Assembly: GCF_041583195.1 (NCBI RefSeq)
Contig: NZ_JBFHGL010000008.1
Span: 1-64,000, forward strand
DNA length: 64,000 bases
Direction of reading: 5' to 3'
Source of the DNA: Sulfurimonas sp.
GTDB taxonomy: Bacteria > Campylobacterota > Campylobacteria > Campylobacterales > Sulfurimonadaceae
A program made the position numbers and the translations under genes. The notes under the pieces were generated by a model. The model saw nothing but the letters and a program-made list of their open reading frames with translations, was not told where the DNA came from and searched no databases. Below are positions 26,793-35,857 of this stretch, one piece after another; position 1 is the stretch's first letter, and every line of letters begins with the position of its first letter.

Positions 26793-27899
26793 ATGGATAA
26801 AAAATATGCTATATTTGCTTTTATCAGTATATTACTTGCGGCGCTATTAATACTTCAATGGAATAACATCCATAATAATTACACTCCAAACATAAACCAG
26901 CTTGATTCTAGTATAAAAGTAGCGTCATTCCTTAAAGAACGTATACCAAACAAAAACAATGTACCTATTTTGAAATCATCAATAGGATTGTATGTAGAAT
27001 CAATAAAGTTCTTAACAGCAAACGATATAGAGGTATCAGGTATTATATGGCAAAAAATACATAAAAAAGATACTCAACAAATTCGTCAAGGTCTTGTCTT
27101 TTCAGATGCTATCGGTGATGTAACTCTAAAACAAAGGTATCAAAAACAGTACAAAGACTACAACTTATACGGATGGTATTTTGAAGCAAATCTAAGGCAG
27201 GCTTTTGAATACAATAATTACCCTATTGATCATAAAAGAGTTTGGATTAAAGTTGTACCAAAAGAGTTTGATACAAACCATATATTAATCCCTGATCTTG
27301 AGAGTTATAAAACAACCGGACTAGGAGATACATTCGGAATTTCAAAAGATATAGTACTGCTTGGATGGGAACTTAATGATTCATATTTTGACTATATACA
27401 AACAAATTTTGATACTAATTTCGGTATTAAAAACGATCAGAAAAATTTAGATATACCTGTACTTTCCTTTAATATAGTTATTAACAGAAATCTAATAAAC
27501 TCATTTGTTATAAATGTAACACTTCTGATAACAACTATGCTGCTTCTTTATATACTCGTTCTTATGCTAACATCAAACGAAGCATTAAGAGATAAATTTG
27601 ATATGAAAGTTAGTTCTGCTGTCGGTACTTGTGGAGGGCTATTTTTTGCTGTCTTGCTTGCTCATATACATCTACGTGAACAATTCTCATCAAGTGGTTT
27701 TGTATATATAGAGTTCTTATATATATTAAACTACATATTTATTACCACTATAGCTTTTATTGTATTTAAATTTTTTAGTAATAAAAATATAGATAACTCG
27801 AAAATTTTACAAAAGGATGCAAAAAATATTAAACTTCTTTTTTGGCCTTTATATTTTTTAATTGCCAATATATATACTTTTTTACATTTTAGTTTTTAA
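26793..27899 (+). CDS. Unrecognised inner-membrane protein with large extracytoplasmic domain
   Basis: A 368-aa protein. The ATG at 26793 follows AGAGG; a frame extension to 26724 has no ribosome site. It has one N-terminal membrane segment (about 6-22), a soluble extracytoplasmic domain (about 25-225), then four more hydrophobic segments (about 228-258, 275-292, 300-325, 340-362). The soluble part contains WYFEANLRQAFEYNNYPIDHKRVWIKVVPKEFD, suggesting a beta-rich fold. I do not recognise the family; a membrane-bound sensor or transporter accessory protein would fit the layout, but nothing in the sequence decides it. Confidence 0.8.
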   Translation: MDKKYAIFAFISILLAALLILQWNNIHNNYTPNINQLDSSIKVASFLKERIPNKNNVPILKSSIGLYVESIKFLTANDIEVSGIIWQKIHKKDTQQIRQGLVFSDAIGDVTLKQRYQKQYKDYNLYGWYFEANLRQAFEYNNYPIDHKRVWIKVVPKEFDTNHILIPDLESYKTTGLGDTFGISKDIVLLGWELNDSYFDYIQTNFDTNFGIKNDQKNLDIPVLSFNIVINRNLINSFVINVTLLITTMLLLYILVLMLTSNEALRDKFDMKVSSAVGTCGGLFFAVLLAHIHLREQFSSSGFVYIEFLYILNYIFITTIAFIVFKFFSNKNIDNSKILQKDAKNIKLLFWPLYFLIANIYTFLHFSF

Positions 27900-27978
27900 T
27901 TAAGAGTTGATTCTTAAGCAAAATAAAATCTACATATCACTATTCTACGAAGAATATTTAAAGTAAAAGAGAGTCAAT

Positions 27979-29910
27979 ATGGCTAACAGACTTGAACTTG
28001 AAGATTCCCCTTATCTTCAACAACATAAAAACAACCCTGTTAATTGGTACCCTTGGTGTGATGAAGCATTTGAGAGAGCAAAAAAAGAGAATAAAGCTAT
28101 ATTTATCAGTATAGGTTATTCTTCATGTCACTGGTGTCATGTAATGGAAGAAAATGTTTTTGAAAACAAAGAGTGTGCAGACATTTTAAATGAACATTTC
28201 ATATCTATAAAAGTTGATCGTGAAGAGAGACCTGATCTAGATAAACATTACCAGGAGGTTTATCAACTTCTAAACAGACGTGGAGGCGGTTGGCCGACAT
28301 CTATATTTGCCACTCCTCAAAATAAGCCTTTCTTTGCAGGTACTTACATTCCTGCAGAATCCAGAGGTGATTCAATTCAGGGTATGGGCTTTATTGATCT
28401 AACAAGTCTGATAGCTCAAAAAATAGAAGAAAATGATTCGAAGTTATTTGAGAATGCAGATGAAATAGAAGGCTTTATAAATAACTATGAACATCCAAAA
28501 GAAGCTACAGTTTTAAAAGAGGATTTTTATAAAAACTATATACATCAGGTAAAAAACAATTACGAACCAAAGTTCGGAGGATTTTCACAATCGCCGAAAT
28601 TCCCGCAAATAAATACTTTAAATACACTGCTTAGTATTGACAAACTTTACGATGATAAAGCTGCACGTGCAATGCTTCTTGACACACTTGCAAATATGTC
28701 AAAAGGCGGAATGTATGACTTGGTTGATGGTGGATATTGTCGCTACAGCGTAGATGAGAAATGGCTTGTTCCGCACTTTGAAAAGATGCTTTACGATAAT
28801 GCCCTTTTATGTGAGTTATATGCAAAAACATATCTGCATTATAAAGATGACAAACATCTCCGTATTGCTAAAGAGATTGCAGATTTTTGGCTTAACTTTA
28901 TGAGTGATGACTCTCTTTTTTACTCTGCAAGCGATGCAGACAGCGAAGGGAATGAGGGAAGCTATTTTGTGTATGAATATGATGAAGTAAAAAATGCTTT
29001 AGTAGAGAATGGATTTGAAAATGTAGAAGTGATTCTAGATAAGCTAAGTATCACTAAAAACGGCAATTTTGAGGGTAAAAATATTATACGTATAGAAAAA
29101 GATGCACCTGAAAACTTTGATGATATCAAGCTTGTACTTAAAAACTTAAGAAAAACCAGAGAATACCCTTTTTGCGATAAAAAAGTTCAAACATCATGGT
29201 CTGCAATGATGATAAAAGCACTCTTTATTTTGGGCTCAATCGATAGTAAATATAACAAAATAGCAGTCGATTCTCTAAACACACTTTTAAAAACAATCTA
29301 CATAGATGATAAGCTTTATCATACCACTCTAATAGGTAAAGAACCAAAAGTAGAAGCCTTTTTAGAAGATTATGCATTTTTATCTGATGCTATATTAACA
29401 GCTTATAAGTATACCGGTAAAGATATCTATATCATTCAAGCACAAAGGTTTATAAATATAGCGTTAGAGAAGTTTTATAAAACAGGCGTGTGGAATTTTT
29501 CAGACAAAGATTTTGAGGTAAAAGCTGAGATATACGATAATACTTATACATCAAGCGTAGCAGTTATTTTAGATGCTATGTTTAGTTTAAGTATGCTTAT
29601 TGATGATGAAAAATATGCTCACTTTGCATTTAAAACACTTGAATACAACTCTTACGAACTGGCAAGACGTCCTGTCCTTTATCCAAAAATGCTAGAACAG
29701 GTTCTAAGATATGTAAAAGGTGACAGAGTTATAAAATCAAACCAAGATAATTTAAACTCTAATATATTTGAGCTTAGTAGCATACAGTATCCATTTACAC
29801 TTTTAAAATCAGACCTATCAGAAGAGTTCTTAGTTTGCGGAGATAAAAGCTGTTATGCATCAACTAAAAACATAAAAGATCTAAATAAGTTGATAATTAA
29901 CTCTATTTAG
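27979..29910 (+). CDS. DUF255/YyaL-type thioredoxin-domain protein (SPATA20-like)
   Basis: A 643-aa cytosolic protein of a family widespread from bacteria to mammals and of uncertain function. The N-terminal thioredoxin-like domain (about 1-160) holds the signature [25 protein letters not shown] and [11 protein letters not shown]. The rest is an (alpha/alpha)-barrel like that of N-acylglucosamine epimerases and cellulases, with [35 protein letters not shown]. Full length for the family. No neighbour suggests a substrate. Confidence 0.93.
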   Translation: MANRLELEDSPYLQQHKNNPVNWYPWCDEAFERAKKENKAIFISIGYSSCHWCHVMEENVFENKECADILNEHFISIKVDREERPDLDKHYQEVYQLLNRRGGGWPTSIFATPQNKPFFAGTYIPAESRGDSIQGMGFIDLTSLIAQKIEENDSKLFENADEIEGFINNYEHPKEATVLKEDFYKNYIHQVKNNYEPKFGGFSQSPKFPQINTLNTLLSIDKLYDDKAARAMLLDTLANMSKGGMYDLVDGGYCRYSVDEKWLVPHFEKMLYDNALLCELYAKTYLHYKDDKHLRIAKEIADFWLNFMSDDSLFYSASDADSEGNEGSYFVYEYDEVKNALVENGFENVEVILDKLSITKNGNFEGKNIIRIEKDAPENFDDIKLVLKNLRKTREYPFCDKKVQTSWSAMMIKALFILGSIDSKYNKIAVDSLNTLLKTIYIDDKLYHTTLIGKEPKVEAFLEDYAFLSDAILTAYKYTGKDIYIIQAQRFINIALEKFYKTGVWNFSDKDFEVKAEIYDNTYTSSVAVILDAMFSLSMLIDDEKYAHFAFKTLEYNSYELARRPVLYPKMLEQVLRYVKGDRVIKSNQDNLNSNIFELSSIQYPFTLLKSDLSEEFLVCGDKSCYASTKNIKDLNKLIINSI

Positions 29911-29953
29911 ATAAAATGTCTTTTTAATTTAATTAAATAAAGGATATCGTATT

Positions 29954-30055
29954 ATGAAAAAGATTACTGCTGCAATAATTATAGCCTTAGCTGTAGCATC
30001 TGTGTTTAGTGCATGTGAAAGAAACGATTACCAACACCCTTTACATAGAAAATAA
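29954..30055 (+). CDS. Small exported peptide or lipoprotein, 33 aa
   Basis: An ATG at 29954, after AAAGGATA, opens 33 codons ending TAA at 30053-30055. The N-terminus MKKITAAIIIALAVASVFSAC is a complete signal sequence with a near-lipobox ending (Phe-Ser-Ala-Cys21), leaving only 12 residues after the Cys (ERNDYQHPLHRK). It resembles the very short lipoproteins of Gram-negative bacteria. It is in line with plsC (13 bases downstream). Function unknown; conservation has not been tested. Confidence 0.55.
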   Translation: MKKITAAIIIALAVASVFSACERNDYQHPLHRK

Positions 30056-30068
30056 ACAATAAATCTTG

Positions 30069-30767
30069 ATGGTAAGAAAGATTTTAAAATATCCCTATAT
30101 GATTAGATTAGGGTATAAATATATAAAAATATTCAAGAAAACTTACCATCACCCTTTTATAACCCATAAACAAGCACATAAACAACTCTCCCTTGATAGA
30201 CAAAATTATGCAATAAGCGTTTTAAACTATTTAAATATTGAGGTAAAGATATATGGTGATATTCCAAAGCAAAACCATAAACTATATGCTATAAACCATC
30301 GTTCACTTTTAGATATTATCGTTATGGAATCAATATTTTCACAACATAATAAATCAGGTCTATGGATAGCAAAAGAGGAGTTGTTTAAAGCTTTTTACGG
30401 AAAGTTTTTTAAATATAGTGCAAACATAAGTGTTGACGTACATAATAAAACAGGGCTTATATCTTTTTTTAAAAAAATAAAAAGTGCCCTGCTTAAAGAT
30501 AACGACTTAAACATATATATCTTTCCAGAAGGTGAAAGAAACCGTACAAATAGACTTTTAAAATTTCAATCAGGGGCTAGTAAAATATCTAAAGCAAATA
30601 GACTAGATATTATCCCAGTTTATATAAACGATACTTTAGAAATAGTTTTAAAACAAGCACCTTTTAAAAAGAAAAAAACAATTGAGGTCTATTTTGGCGA
30701 TATAGTTCAACATAATGAACTAGAAGAAAAATATAAAAATTTTACAGATAGGATTATTAATGGCTAA
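30069..30767 (+). CDS. plsC: PlsC, 1-acylglycerol-3-phosphate acyltransferase
   Basis: Adds the second acyl chain to lysophosphatidic acid at the inner membrane. The 232-aa protein carries the acyltransferase HX4D motif in NHRSLLD and the substrate motif FPEGERNR, followed by KFQSGASKISKANRLDIIPVYI. The ATG at 30069 directly follows a TTG that could also serve; no strong ribosome site is visible, suggesting coupling to the small ORF upstream. It overlaps pdxJ by eight bases. Confidence 0.9.
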   Translation: MVRKILKYPYMIRLGYKYIKIFKKTYHHPFITHKQAHKQLSLDRQNYAISVLNYLNIEVKIYGDIPKQNHKLYAINHRSLLDIIVMESIFSQHNKSGLWIAKEELFKAFYGKFFKYSANISVDVHNKTGLISFFKKIKSALLKDNDLNIYIFPEGERNRTNRLLKFQSGASKISKANRLDIIPVYINDTLEIVLKQAPFKKKKTIEVYFGDIVQHNELEEKYKNFTDRIING

Positions 30768-31554
30768 AATGAATTTAGGCGTAAATATTGACCATGTTGC
30801 TGTTTTAAGAGAAGCTAGACGCGTAAACGATCCCGACATACTTCAAGCCTTATTTGTGGCTTGTGAGAGTGGTGCTGATCAGATAACTATACATTTAAGA
30901 GAAGATAGACGTCATATCCAAGATATTGATGTTAAAAATATTATGACACATTCAAAACTTCCAGTAAATCTTGAGTGCGCAATAGATAGAAATATTTTAG
31001 ATATAGTATGTGATATGAAACCACACCGTGCTACTTTAGTTCCTGAAAAACGTGAAGAGGTAACAACTGAAGGCGGACTTGATGTTTTTACATACTCTAG
31101 TGAGGTCTCTTTCGCTATAGAGCAGCTGCACGATTCACTGATCCCTGTTTCACTCTTTGTAGATCCTACTAAAGAAGCGATGGCAAAATCAAAAGAGTTG
31201 GGTGCTGAAATGGTTGAGCTTCATACCGGCGCATTTGCAAACATATTTGCTATGCTTTATGGAAATCTGTCACACTCAAACCACTCTATAAAAGAACTTG
31301 AACTTCCAAGATTCAAACTAGAGACTATGCTTGAAGATGAGCTAGAGAAGATCAAAGAAGCTTCAAAATATGCAAAAGAGTTAGGTCTTGAAGTTGCGTG
31401 CGGGCATGGGCTTAACTATGCAAATGTTCATTATATGATAGATATAGATGAGATTACTGAGCTAAACATAGGTCAAAGCATAATAGCTAGAAGTGTATTT
31501 AGCGGGCTTAGTGAAGCTGTAAAAGAGATGAAAAGGCTTACTACAAGAGTATGA
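30760..31554 (+). CDS. pdxJ: PdxJ, pyridoxine 5'-phosphate synthase
   Basis: Condenses 3-amino-1-hydroxyacetone phosphate and deoxyxylulose 5-phosphate to pyridoxine 5'-phosphate. The 264-aa TIM barrel shows the signature LGVNIDHVAVLREARR, ITIHLREDRRHIQD, VNLECAIDR, TLVPEKREEVTTEGGLDV, and ACGHGLNY. A second ATG three codons later could be the true start. pdxA follows with a four-base overlap, giving the two committed enzymes of DXP-dependent vitamin B6 synthesis in one unit. Confidence 0.97.
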   Translation: MAKMNLGVNIDHVAVLREARRVNDPDILQALFVACESGADQITIHLREDRRHIQDIDVKNIMTHSKLPVNLECAIDRNILDIVCDMKPHRATLVPEKREEVTTEGGLDVFTYSSEVSFAIEQLHDSLIPVSLFVDPTKEAMAKSKELGAEMVELHTGAFANIFAMLYGNLSHSNHSIKELELPRFKLETMLEDELEKIKEASKYAKELGLEVACGHGLNYANVHYMIDIDEITELNIGQSIIARSVFSGLSEAVKEMKRLTTRV

Positions 31555-32459
31555 AAAAGATAGCTGTAAGTATTGGTGATATAAACGGTGTTGGTTTAGA
31601 GATAGCTCTTAAAGCTCATAAAGAGGTCTCAAAAATATGTACACCTATATACTGCATAAACGAGTTTCTTCTAAAAAATGCTGCAAAACTTTTAAATATC
31701 GAGATTCCAAATGATTTTAAGATCGCACATGTAGACGGTAACTTTGAAATAAAACCGTCTGTGGTAGATCAATATAGCGGAAGATACTCATATGATAGTT
31801 TTATAAAGGCTATAGAGCTTTGTGAAACTAAAGAGACAGATGCAGTTGTTACAATGCCTATACACAAAGAAGCCTGGTCAAAAGCAGGAATTACATACAA
31901 AGGTCATACAGATCTGCTTCGTGCTCACTTTGGAGAAGATGCGATTATGATGCTTGGGTGTGAAGAGATGTTTGTTGCGCTTTATACTGAGCATATACCT
32001 CTTAAACACGTAGCTTCAAAAATAAAACCTAATCTGCTTGAGAGTTTTTTTATTGACCTGGACAAATCTTTGCCAAAAACTAAAATAGCAGTTCTTGGTT
32101 TAAATCCTCACGCTGGTGACAATGGTGTTCTTGGAGATGAAGAACGTATTATAGAAGATGCTATAAAGTCAGTTAATGAGAAAATAGGTTATGAACGTTA
32201 TGAGGGTTGTCTAGTTCCTGATGTTGCTTTTACACCTCACGCTAGAGAGAACTACACTTATTATGTAGCAATGTATCATGATCAAGGTCTAATACCTCTT
32301 AAAGCTCTTTATTTTGATGAGAGTATAAACGTATCTTTGAATCTGCCAATTATCAGAACATCTGTTGACCATGGGACTGCATTTGACATAGCTTACAAAG
32401 GTAAGGCTAATACAAAAAGTTATATAAATGCCGTTAAATATGCAATTAACATATCTTAA
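31551..32459 (+). CDS. pdxA: PdxA, 4-hydroxythreonine-4-phosphate dehydrogenase
   Basis: Oxidises 4-phosphohydroxythreonine; the product decarboxylates to the PdxJ substrate. The 302-aa protein has the opening SIGDINGVGLEIALK, the metal-binding GHTDLLRAHFG, GLNPHAGDNGVLGDEE and the MYHDQGLIPLKAL segment, with TSVDHGTAFDIAYKGKAN at the C-terminus. It is slightly shorter than the E. coli enzyme (329 aa), as is usual in Campylobacterota. Confidence 0.96.
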   Translation: MKKIAVSIGDINGVGLEIALKAHKEVSKICTPIYCINEFLLKNAAKLLNIEIPNDFKIAHVDGNFEIKPSVVDQYSGRYSYDSFIKAIELCETKETDAVVTMPIHKEAWSKAGITYKGHTDLLRAHFGEDAIMMLGCEEMFVALYTEHIPLKHVASKIKPNLLESFFIDLDKSLPKTKIAVLGLNPHAGDNGVLGDEERIIEDAIKSVNEKIGYERYEGCLVPDVAFTPHARENYTYYVAMYHDQGLIPLKALYFDESINVSLNLPIIRTSVDHGTAFDIAYKGKANTKSYINAVKYAINIS

Positions 32460-32530
32460 TTTAACCTTAATTATAACATTCAATGATAAAACAATACTTA
32501 ACAGAAAACAAATACTGATAAAATAACAGT

Positions 32531-32926
32531 ATGAAAAATTTTGATATGATGCTTAGAGAGCATGACTTAAAAGCTACAAAGCAAAGAATTGGTATTTTAT
32601 CTATTATGCAAGATAAGGGTCACATAAATATAGAGGATCTTTATGGAAAAATAAAAACGCTTTTTCCAAGTATATCACTTGCTACACTTTACAAAAATAT
32701 GCACTTGATGCTAAAAAACAATCTTTTAACGGAAGTAAGTGTAAAAAACTCCAAAACTTTATATGAGATCACTAAAGATAGTCATGCTCATATGCACTGT
32801 GAAAACTGCGGTGAAGTGTATGATGTTGATTTTAATTTTGAGAACTTAATATATCCGAAAGATGATAGTTTTGAATTAAAAGATACACAGGTTATTTTTA
32901 GCGGTATTTGCAAAAATTGTAAATAA
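32531..32926 (+). CDS. Fur-family metalloregulator (PerR/Fur-like)
   Basis: A 131-aa DNA-binding repressor. The N-terminal winged helix contains LKATKQRIGILSIM and SLATLYKNMHLMLKNNLLTEV. The dimerisation domain carries HAHMHCENCGEVYDV (metal-sensing His and the first CxxC) and the C-terminal CKNC (second structural pair). The protein is short and ends just after CKNC, more like PerR than Fur of this phylum. The signal (iron, peroxide or another metal) is not decidable. Convergent with the methyltransferase, six bases apart. Confidence 0.88.
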   Translation: MKNFDMMLREHDLKATKQRIGILSIMQDKGHINIEDLYGKIKTLFPSISLATLYKNMHLMLKNNLLTEVSVKNSKTLYEITKDSHAHMHCENCGEVYDVDFNFENLIYPKDDSFELKDTQVIFSGICKNCK

Positions 32927-32932
32927 TAACTA

Positions 32933-33616
32933 CTATTTTTTCTTAAAAATAAGTAGTGTTTTATCTTTCTCTGCATAAAGTGAAAAAGTTTGTTTGTCTA
33001 CAAGTTTTAATCCACTTAGTTTTTTAAAAAACTCTAACTTATGAAAGTACTGAACTATAGTATCTTGGTATTTTTTGTACAAGTCGTTTTGCTGTTTTTC
33101 GAACAGTGTTATTTTAGTATGAAGTTCATTGTTTTCAAATACGGCATCTACACTTAAAAACTCTTTATCCGTATCATTACTCATACTACCCTCTGCAACA
33201 TCTGCAAATCCTGAGAGCGTATTTATATCTGCTATAAAAACACCATCTTCATTTAGTCTTGCAGCTACAGAATCTAAAAAACTAGTCAGACCATCTTTGT
33301 CCATAAAATTAAGCACATCAAAGATACTAACTATTGCATCATAGCTGCCAGTTTCATCTTTTACGTCACAGCACTCTGCATTAAGACCTTTTTCTTTACA
33401 CGCATCGATCATATATTGACTTAGATCAATCCCCTTACACTCAATGCCATCGCTGATCAGGCGCTCCATAAAACCGCCGCGCCCGCATCCGATATCAAGC
33501 AGTGTTTTTACTTCATAATCATCAAGCTCACCGCGGTATACATCATAAAGTGCTTCAGTAGCCTCTTCTATCCCTAAAAGATGTTCAGCTTTTGAGTAAA
33601 GATCTAAATTTGTCAT
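32933..33616 (-). CDS. SAM-dependent methyltransferase (class I)
   Basis: A 227-aa cytosolic protein with the SAM-binding motif LLDIGCGRGGFMERL, an acidic second strand (CKGIDLSQYMIDACKE), and a YDAIVSIFDVLNFM motif IV. The middle (about 130-190) gives a variable substrate region. Substrate unknown. It begins one base after the hisG stop on the same strand. Confidence 0.85.
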   Translation of the reverse strand: MTNLDLYSKAEHLLGIEEATEALYDVYRGELDDYEVKTLLDIGCGRGGFMERLISDGIECKGIDLSQYMIDACKEKGLNAECCDVKDETGSYDAIVSIFDVLNFMDKDGLTSFLDSVAARLNEDGVFIADINTLSGFADVAEGSMSNDTDKEFLSVDAVFENNELHTKITLFEKQQNDLYKKYQDTIVQYFHKLEFFKKLSGLKLVDKQTFSLYAEKDKTLLIFKKK

Positions 33617-34231
33617 TTATGACTTTACTACTTTTTCAATCTTCTCATATATATCTAAAACTTCATCTTTTTTAGACACATAAGAGTTTTTATTTGCAAT
33701 CAGGTAAGTAGAACTTGTCATAATATCTTCAACAACTTCTAAACCGTTTTGCTTCATTGTAGTGCCAGTCTCTACAATATCAACGATCATATCTGCAAGT
33801 CCTATAAGCGGAGCAAGCTCTATTGAGCCGTAAAGTTTAATAATCTCTACACTAACTGCACGCTCTTCAAAATAACGCTTAGTGATATTTACCATTTTAG
33901 ATGCTACTTTTAGATCAGGTTTATTAAGATCTAGCTTCTCGCCCTTTTTCATCCCTATACTTACTTTACATACACCCTTTTGCAAATCAAGTAAGCGTAT
34001 TACATCAAGGCCCTGCTCTTCTAGTGTGTCAAGTCCAACTACACCTATATCTGCTGCTTGATGGTATACATATGTCGCTACATCTTGGTTTCTTACTAAT
34101 AAAAAACGAAATTTTGGAGTATCTAAAATTAGTTTTCTGTCATCAAAAACAAACTCATCTCCAAAAATCTTTCCAAAAATCTCCAAAGTCTCTTTAGCAA
34201 TACGACCTTTTGGAAGTGCAACTGTTAACAT
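33617..34231 (-). CDS. hisG: HisG, ATP phosphoribosyltransferase (short form)
   Basis: First step of histidine biosynthesis: joins ATP and PRPP. The 204-aa length and lack of the C-terminal regulatory domain mark the short form, which needs HisZ for activity; no hisZ is seen in the window. Motifs include LPKGRIAKETLEIFG, VRNQDVATYVYHQAADIGVVGLD, the PRPP loop DIVETGTTMKQNGL, and SIELAPLIGLADMIV. It is followed at once by the methyltransferase gene. Confidence 0.96.
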   Translation of the reverse strand: MLTVALPKGRIAKETLEIFGKIFGDEFVFDDRKLILDTPKFRFLLVRNQDVATYVYHQAADIGVVGLDTLEEQGLDVIRLLDLQKGVCKVSIGMKKGEKLDLNKPDLKVASKMVNITKRYFEERAVSVEIIKLYGSIELAPLIGLADMIVDIVETGTTMKQNGLEVVEDIMTSSTYLIANKNSYVSKKDEVLDIYEKIEKVVKS

Positions 34232-34272
34232 ATATATAACCTTATGTGAATATTTTTCGAATAATACCTAAA

Positions 34273-34884
34273 TTAAGCTGTAGTTTCTATAAGCTTCTTC
34301 ATACCATCAAAGATTAGGTCCTCATTTACCTCTGCATCTGTAAATAATTTTTTTAATAGATCTGCATCTCCACCCGTTAAAATTACAGGTATATTATATG
34401 AATTAACTTCAGAGTATAATAGTTTTAAATATCCGTAACTAATGGCATCAGTCGAGTTCTTTGGAAGTTTTGAAGTATCAAGATCGTAGTTAAATTCATA
34501 ATCAAGTGCTGAAGATATATTTTTATAAGTATCTCTCATAGCACGTGTGCCAGGGTATATAAATCCGCCTTTAAAAACACCATCTTTTACAAGATCAACT
34601 GTTATAGCGCTTCCTGCATCTATAATTACACCTTCTTCTATGGCTTCACACGCAACTATTCTGTCTATTCCCATTGTAGAATAATACTTGTTAATATCTA
34701 TATATTGTGAGATATCTATCCAGTTATCAAGTTGTTTTAAAGTCTCTTTTAGCGTAGGTTCTACACAAATATAATAAACTTTATCATCTATTGAATTAGG
34801 ATCAAAACTATCTAATGCATACTTATATTTTTTATCTTTATCTAAAAAATGATATGTAGTATTGCCTATATCGCATAAAAGCAT
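34273..34884 (-). CDS. coaX: CoaX, type III pantothenate kinase
   Basis: Phosphorylates pantothenate in the first step of coenzyme A synthesis. The 203-aa ASKHA protein has the short phosphate loop LLCDIGNTTYHF, GIDRIVACEA, the catalytic VIIDAGSAITVDLV and KGGFIYPGTRAMRDTYKNISSAL. This is the short version found in Helicobacter. Its ATG overlaps the stop codon of the 106-aa gene upstream by one base (TGATG). Confidence 0.95.
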   Translation of the reverse strand: MLLCDIGNTTYHFLDKDKKYKYALDSFDPNSIDDKVYYICVEPTLKETLKQLDNWIDISQYIDINKYYSTMGIDRIVACEAIEEGVIIDAGSAITVDLVKDGVFKGGFIYPGTRAMRDTYKNISSALDYEFNYDLDTSKLPKNSTDAISYGYLKLLYSEVNSYNIPVILTGGDADLLKKLFTDAEVNEDLIFDGMKKLIETTA

Positions 34885-35204
34885 CAGTTGAGCTTCCAGC
34901 CTTTTTGTTTAAAAGCATCTTTAGCTTTTGAACAAAGCGGTGCATCGATAAATATAAACTTGTGTTTGAAGTTGTGGTCACAAAGAATAGTCAGTTTTGC
35001 ATATATCTCTTCAAATTTATGTACGTCTTTCATCAATAGTCTTGACTTTTGACTAACGGCGAATATCGCCCAGAAATATCCATTTGTATCTGTAGCTTTA
35101 TACATTTTTATTTTATTTCTTATACCGAGCTCTTTAGGATTTATCTCCTGCATTTTTTTAAATAACTTTCCTTTTGCACGAAAAGAATCTACTACCATCT
35201 GCAT
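34884..35204 (-). CDS. Hypothetical protein, 106 aa
   Basis: A small, basic, mixed alpha/beta cytosolic protein without signal peptide. Conserved-looking elements are a C-terminal FKHKFIFIDAPLCSKAKDAFKQKGWKLN and a central NGYFWAIFAVSQKSRLL. I do not recognise it. It is translationally coupled to coaX (TGATG) and 15 bases from the DUF4395 gene, so it probably shares their transcript. Confidence 0.75.
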   Translation of the reverse strand: MQMVVDSFRAKGKLFKKMQEINPKELGIRNKIKMYKATDTNGYFWAIFAVSQKSRLLMKDVHKFEEIYAKLTILCDHNFKHKFIFIDAPLCSKAKDAFKQKGWKLN

Positions 35205-35219
35205 ATCTATGTTATTTCC

Positions 35220-35666
35220 TTATGGGTTCATAAAATTAGGATATATTTTTTTGATTATATAATATATTTTACATCCTACGCAATAATTTACAAAAGCATC
35301 TAAAAGTGAACATAGGATAAATATTCCACCTACTAAAAATTCAAAAATTATATACTCCATATAATTTGCTGCAGCAATTAAGAATATAAATATTAAAGCA
35401 AATATTCCTGCTAATTTTTTGGCTCCGCTATCAACATATTTAGGTGACATTCTTGCACTTTTTTTGATTGTTCTTGATAATAGATATATAAGTGAGAACT
35501 CTTTTTTAAGAAATATTCGTGTAAAAAAATCTATAAATAGAAAACACAATACATATATATTAGGAGTAAAAAAATAGTAAAGCACACACGCACTTACTAT
35601 TAAAGAAGACAATCTGGATGTATTAGATTCTATTCTTTCAAATGAAACCGGACAAGAATATGACAT
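35220..35666 (-). CDS. DUF4395-type integral membrane protein
   Basis: A 148-aa inner-membrane protein with about four hydrophobic segments. The N-terminal CPVSFERIESNTSRL resembles the conserved CPxS...N..R motif of DUF4395 proteins, and a second CVGC pair lies at the end of the last membrane segment, so redox chemistry or metal binding by cysteines is possible. Members often lie beside thiol or thioredoxin genes, but none lies adjacent here. Function unknown. Confidence 0.75.
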   Translation of the reverse strand: MSYSCPVSFERIESNTSRLSSLIVSACVLYYFFTPNIYVLCFLFIDFFTRIFLKKEFSLIYLLSRTIKKSARMSPKYVDSGAKKLAGIFALIFIFLIAAANYMEYIIFEFLVGGIFILCSLLDAFVNYCVGCKIYYIIKKIYPNFMNP

Positions 35667-35798
35667 ATTAAACTCTTATTTATTATTTTTGCAAAATTTT
35701 AGTCATATTTTCTTAATATAGCATTATTTATTTGTCTTATATGTAAATAAAAAATCATAGCTATAATTATTATTATTTAGATAAATAAATATACTATG

Positions 35799-35807
35799 TG
35801 GTATAAT
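35799..35807 (+). promoter_or_regulatory. Extended -10 promoter of the efflux operon
   Basis: TGGTATAAT, 50 bases before the start of the TolC-like gene, after an AT-rich run. TTGGAGA precedes the ATG at 35858. Confidence 0.65.
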
Positions 35808-35857
35808 CTCTTCTTAACTTAAATATAAATATAAACAAATTAACTTGGAGATAGTGT

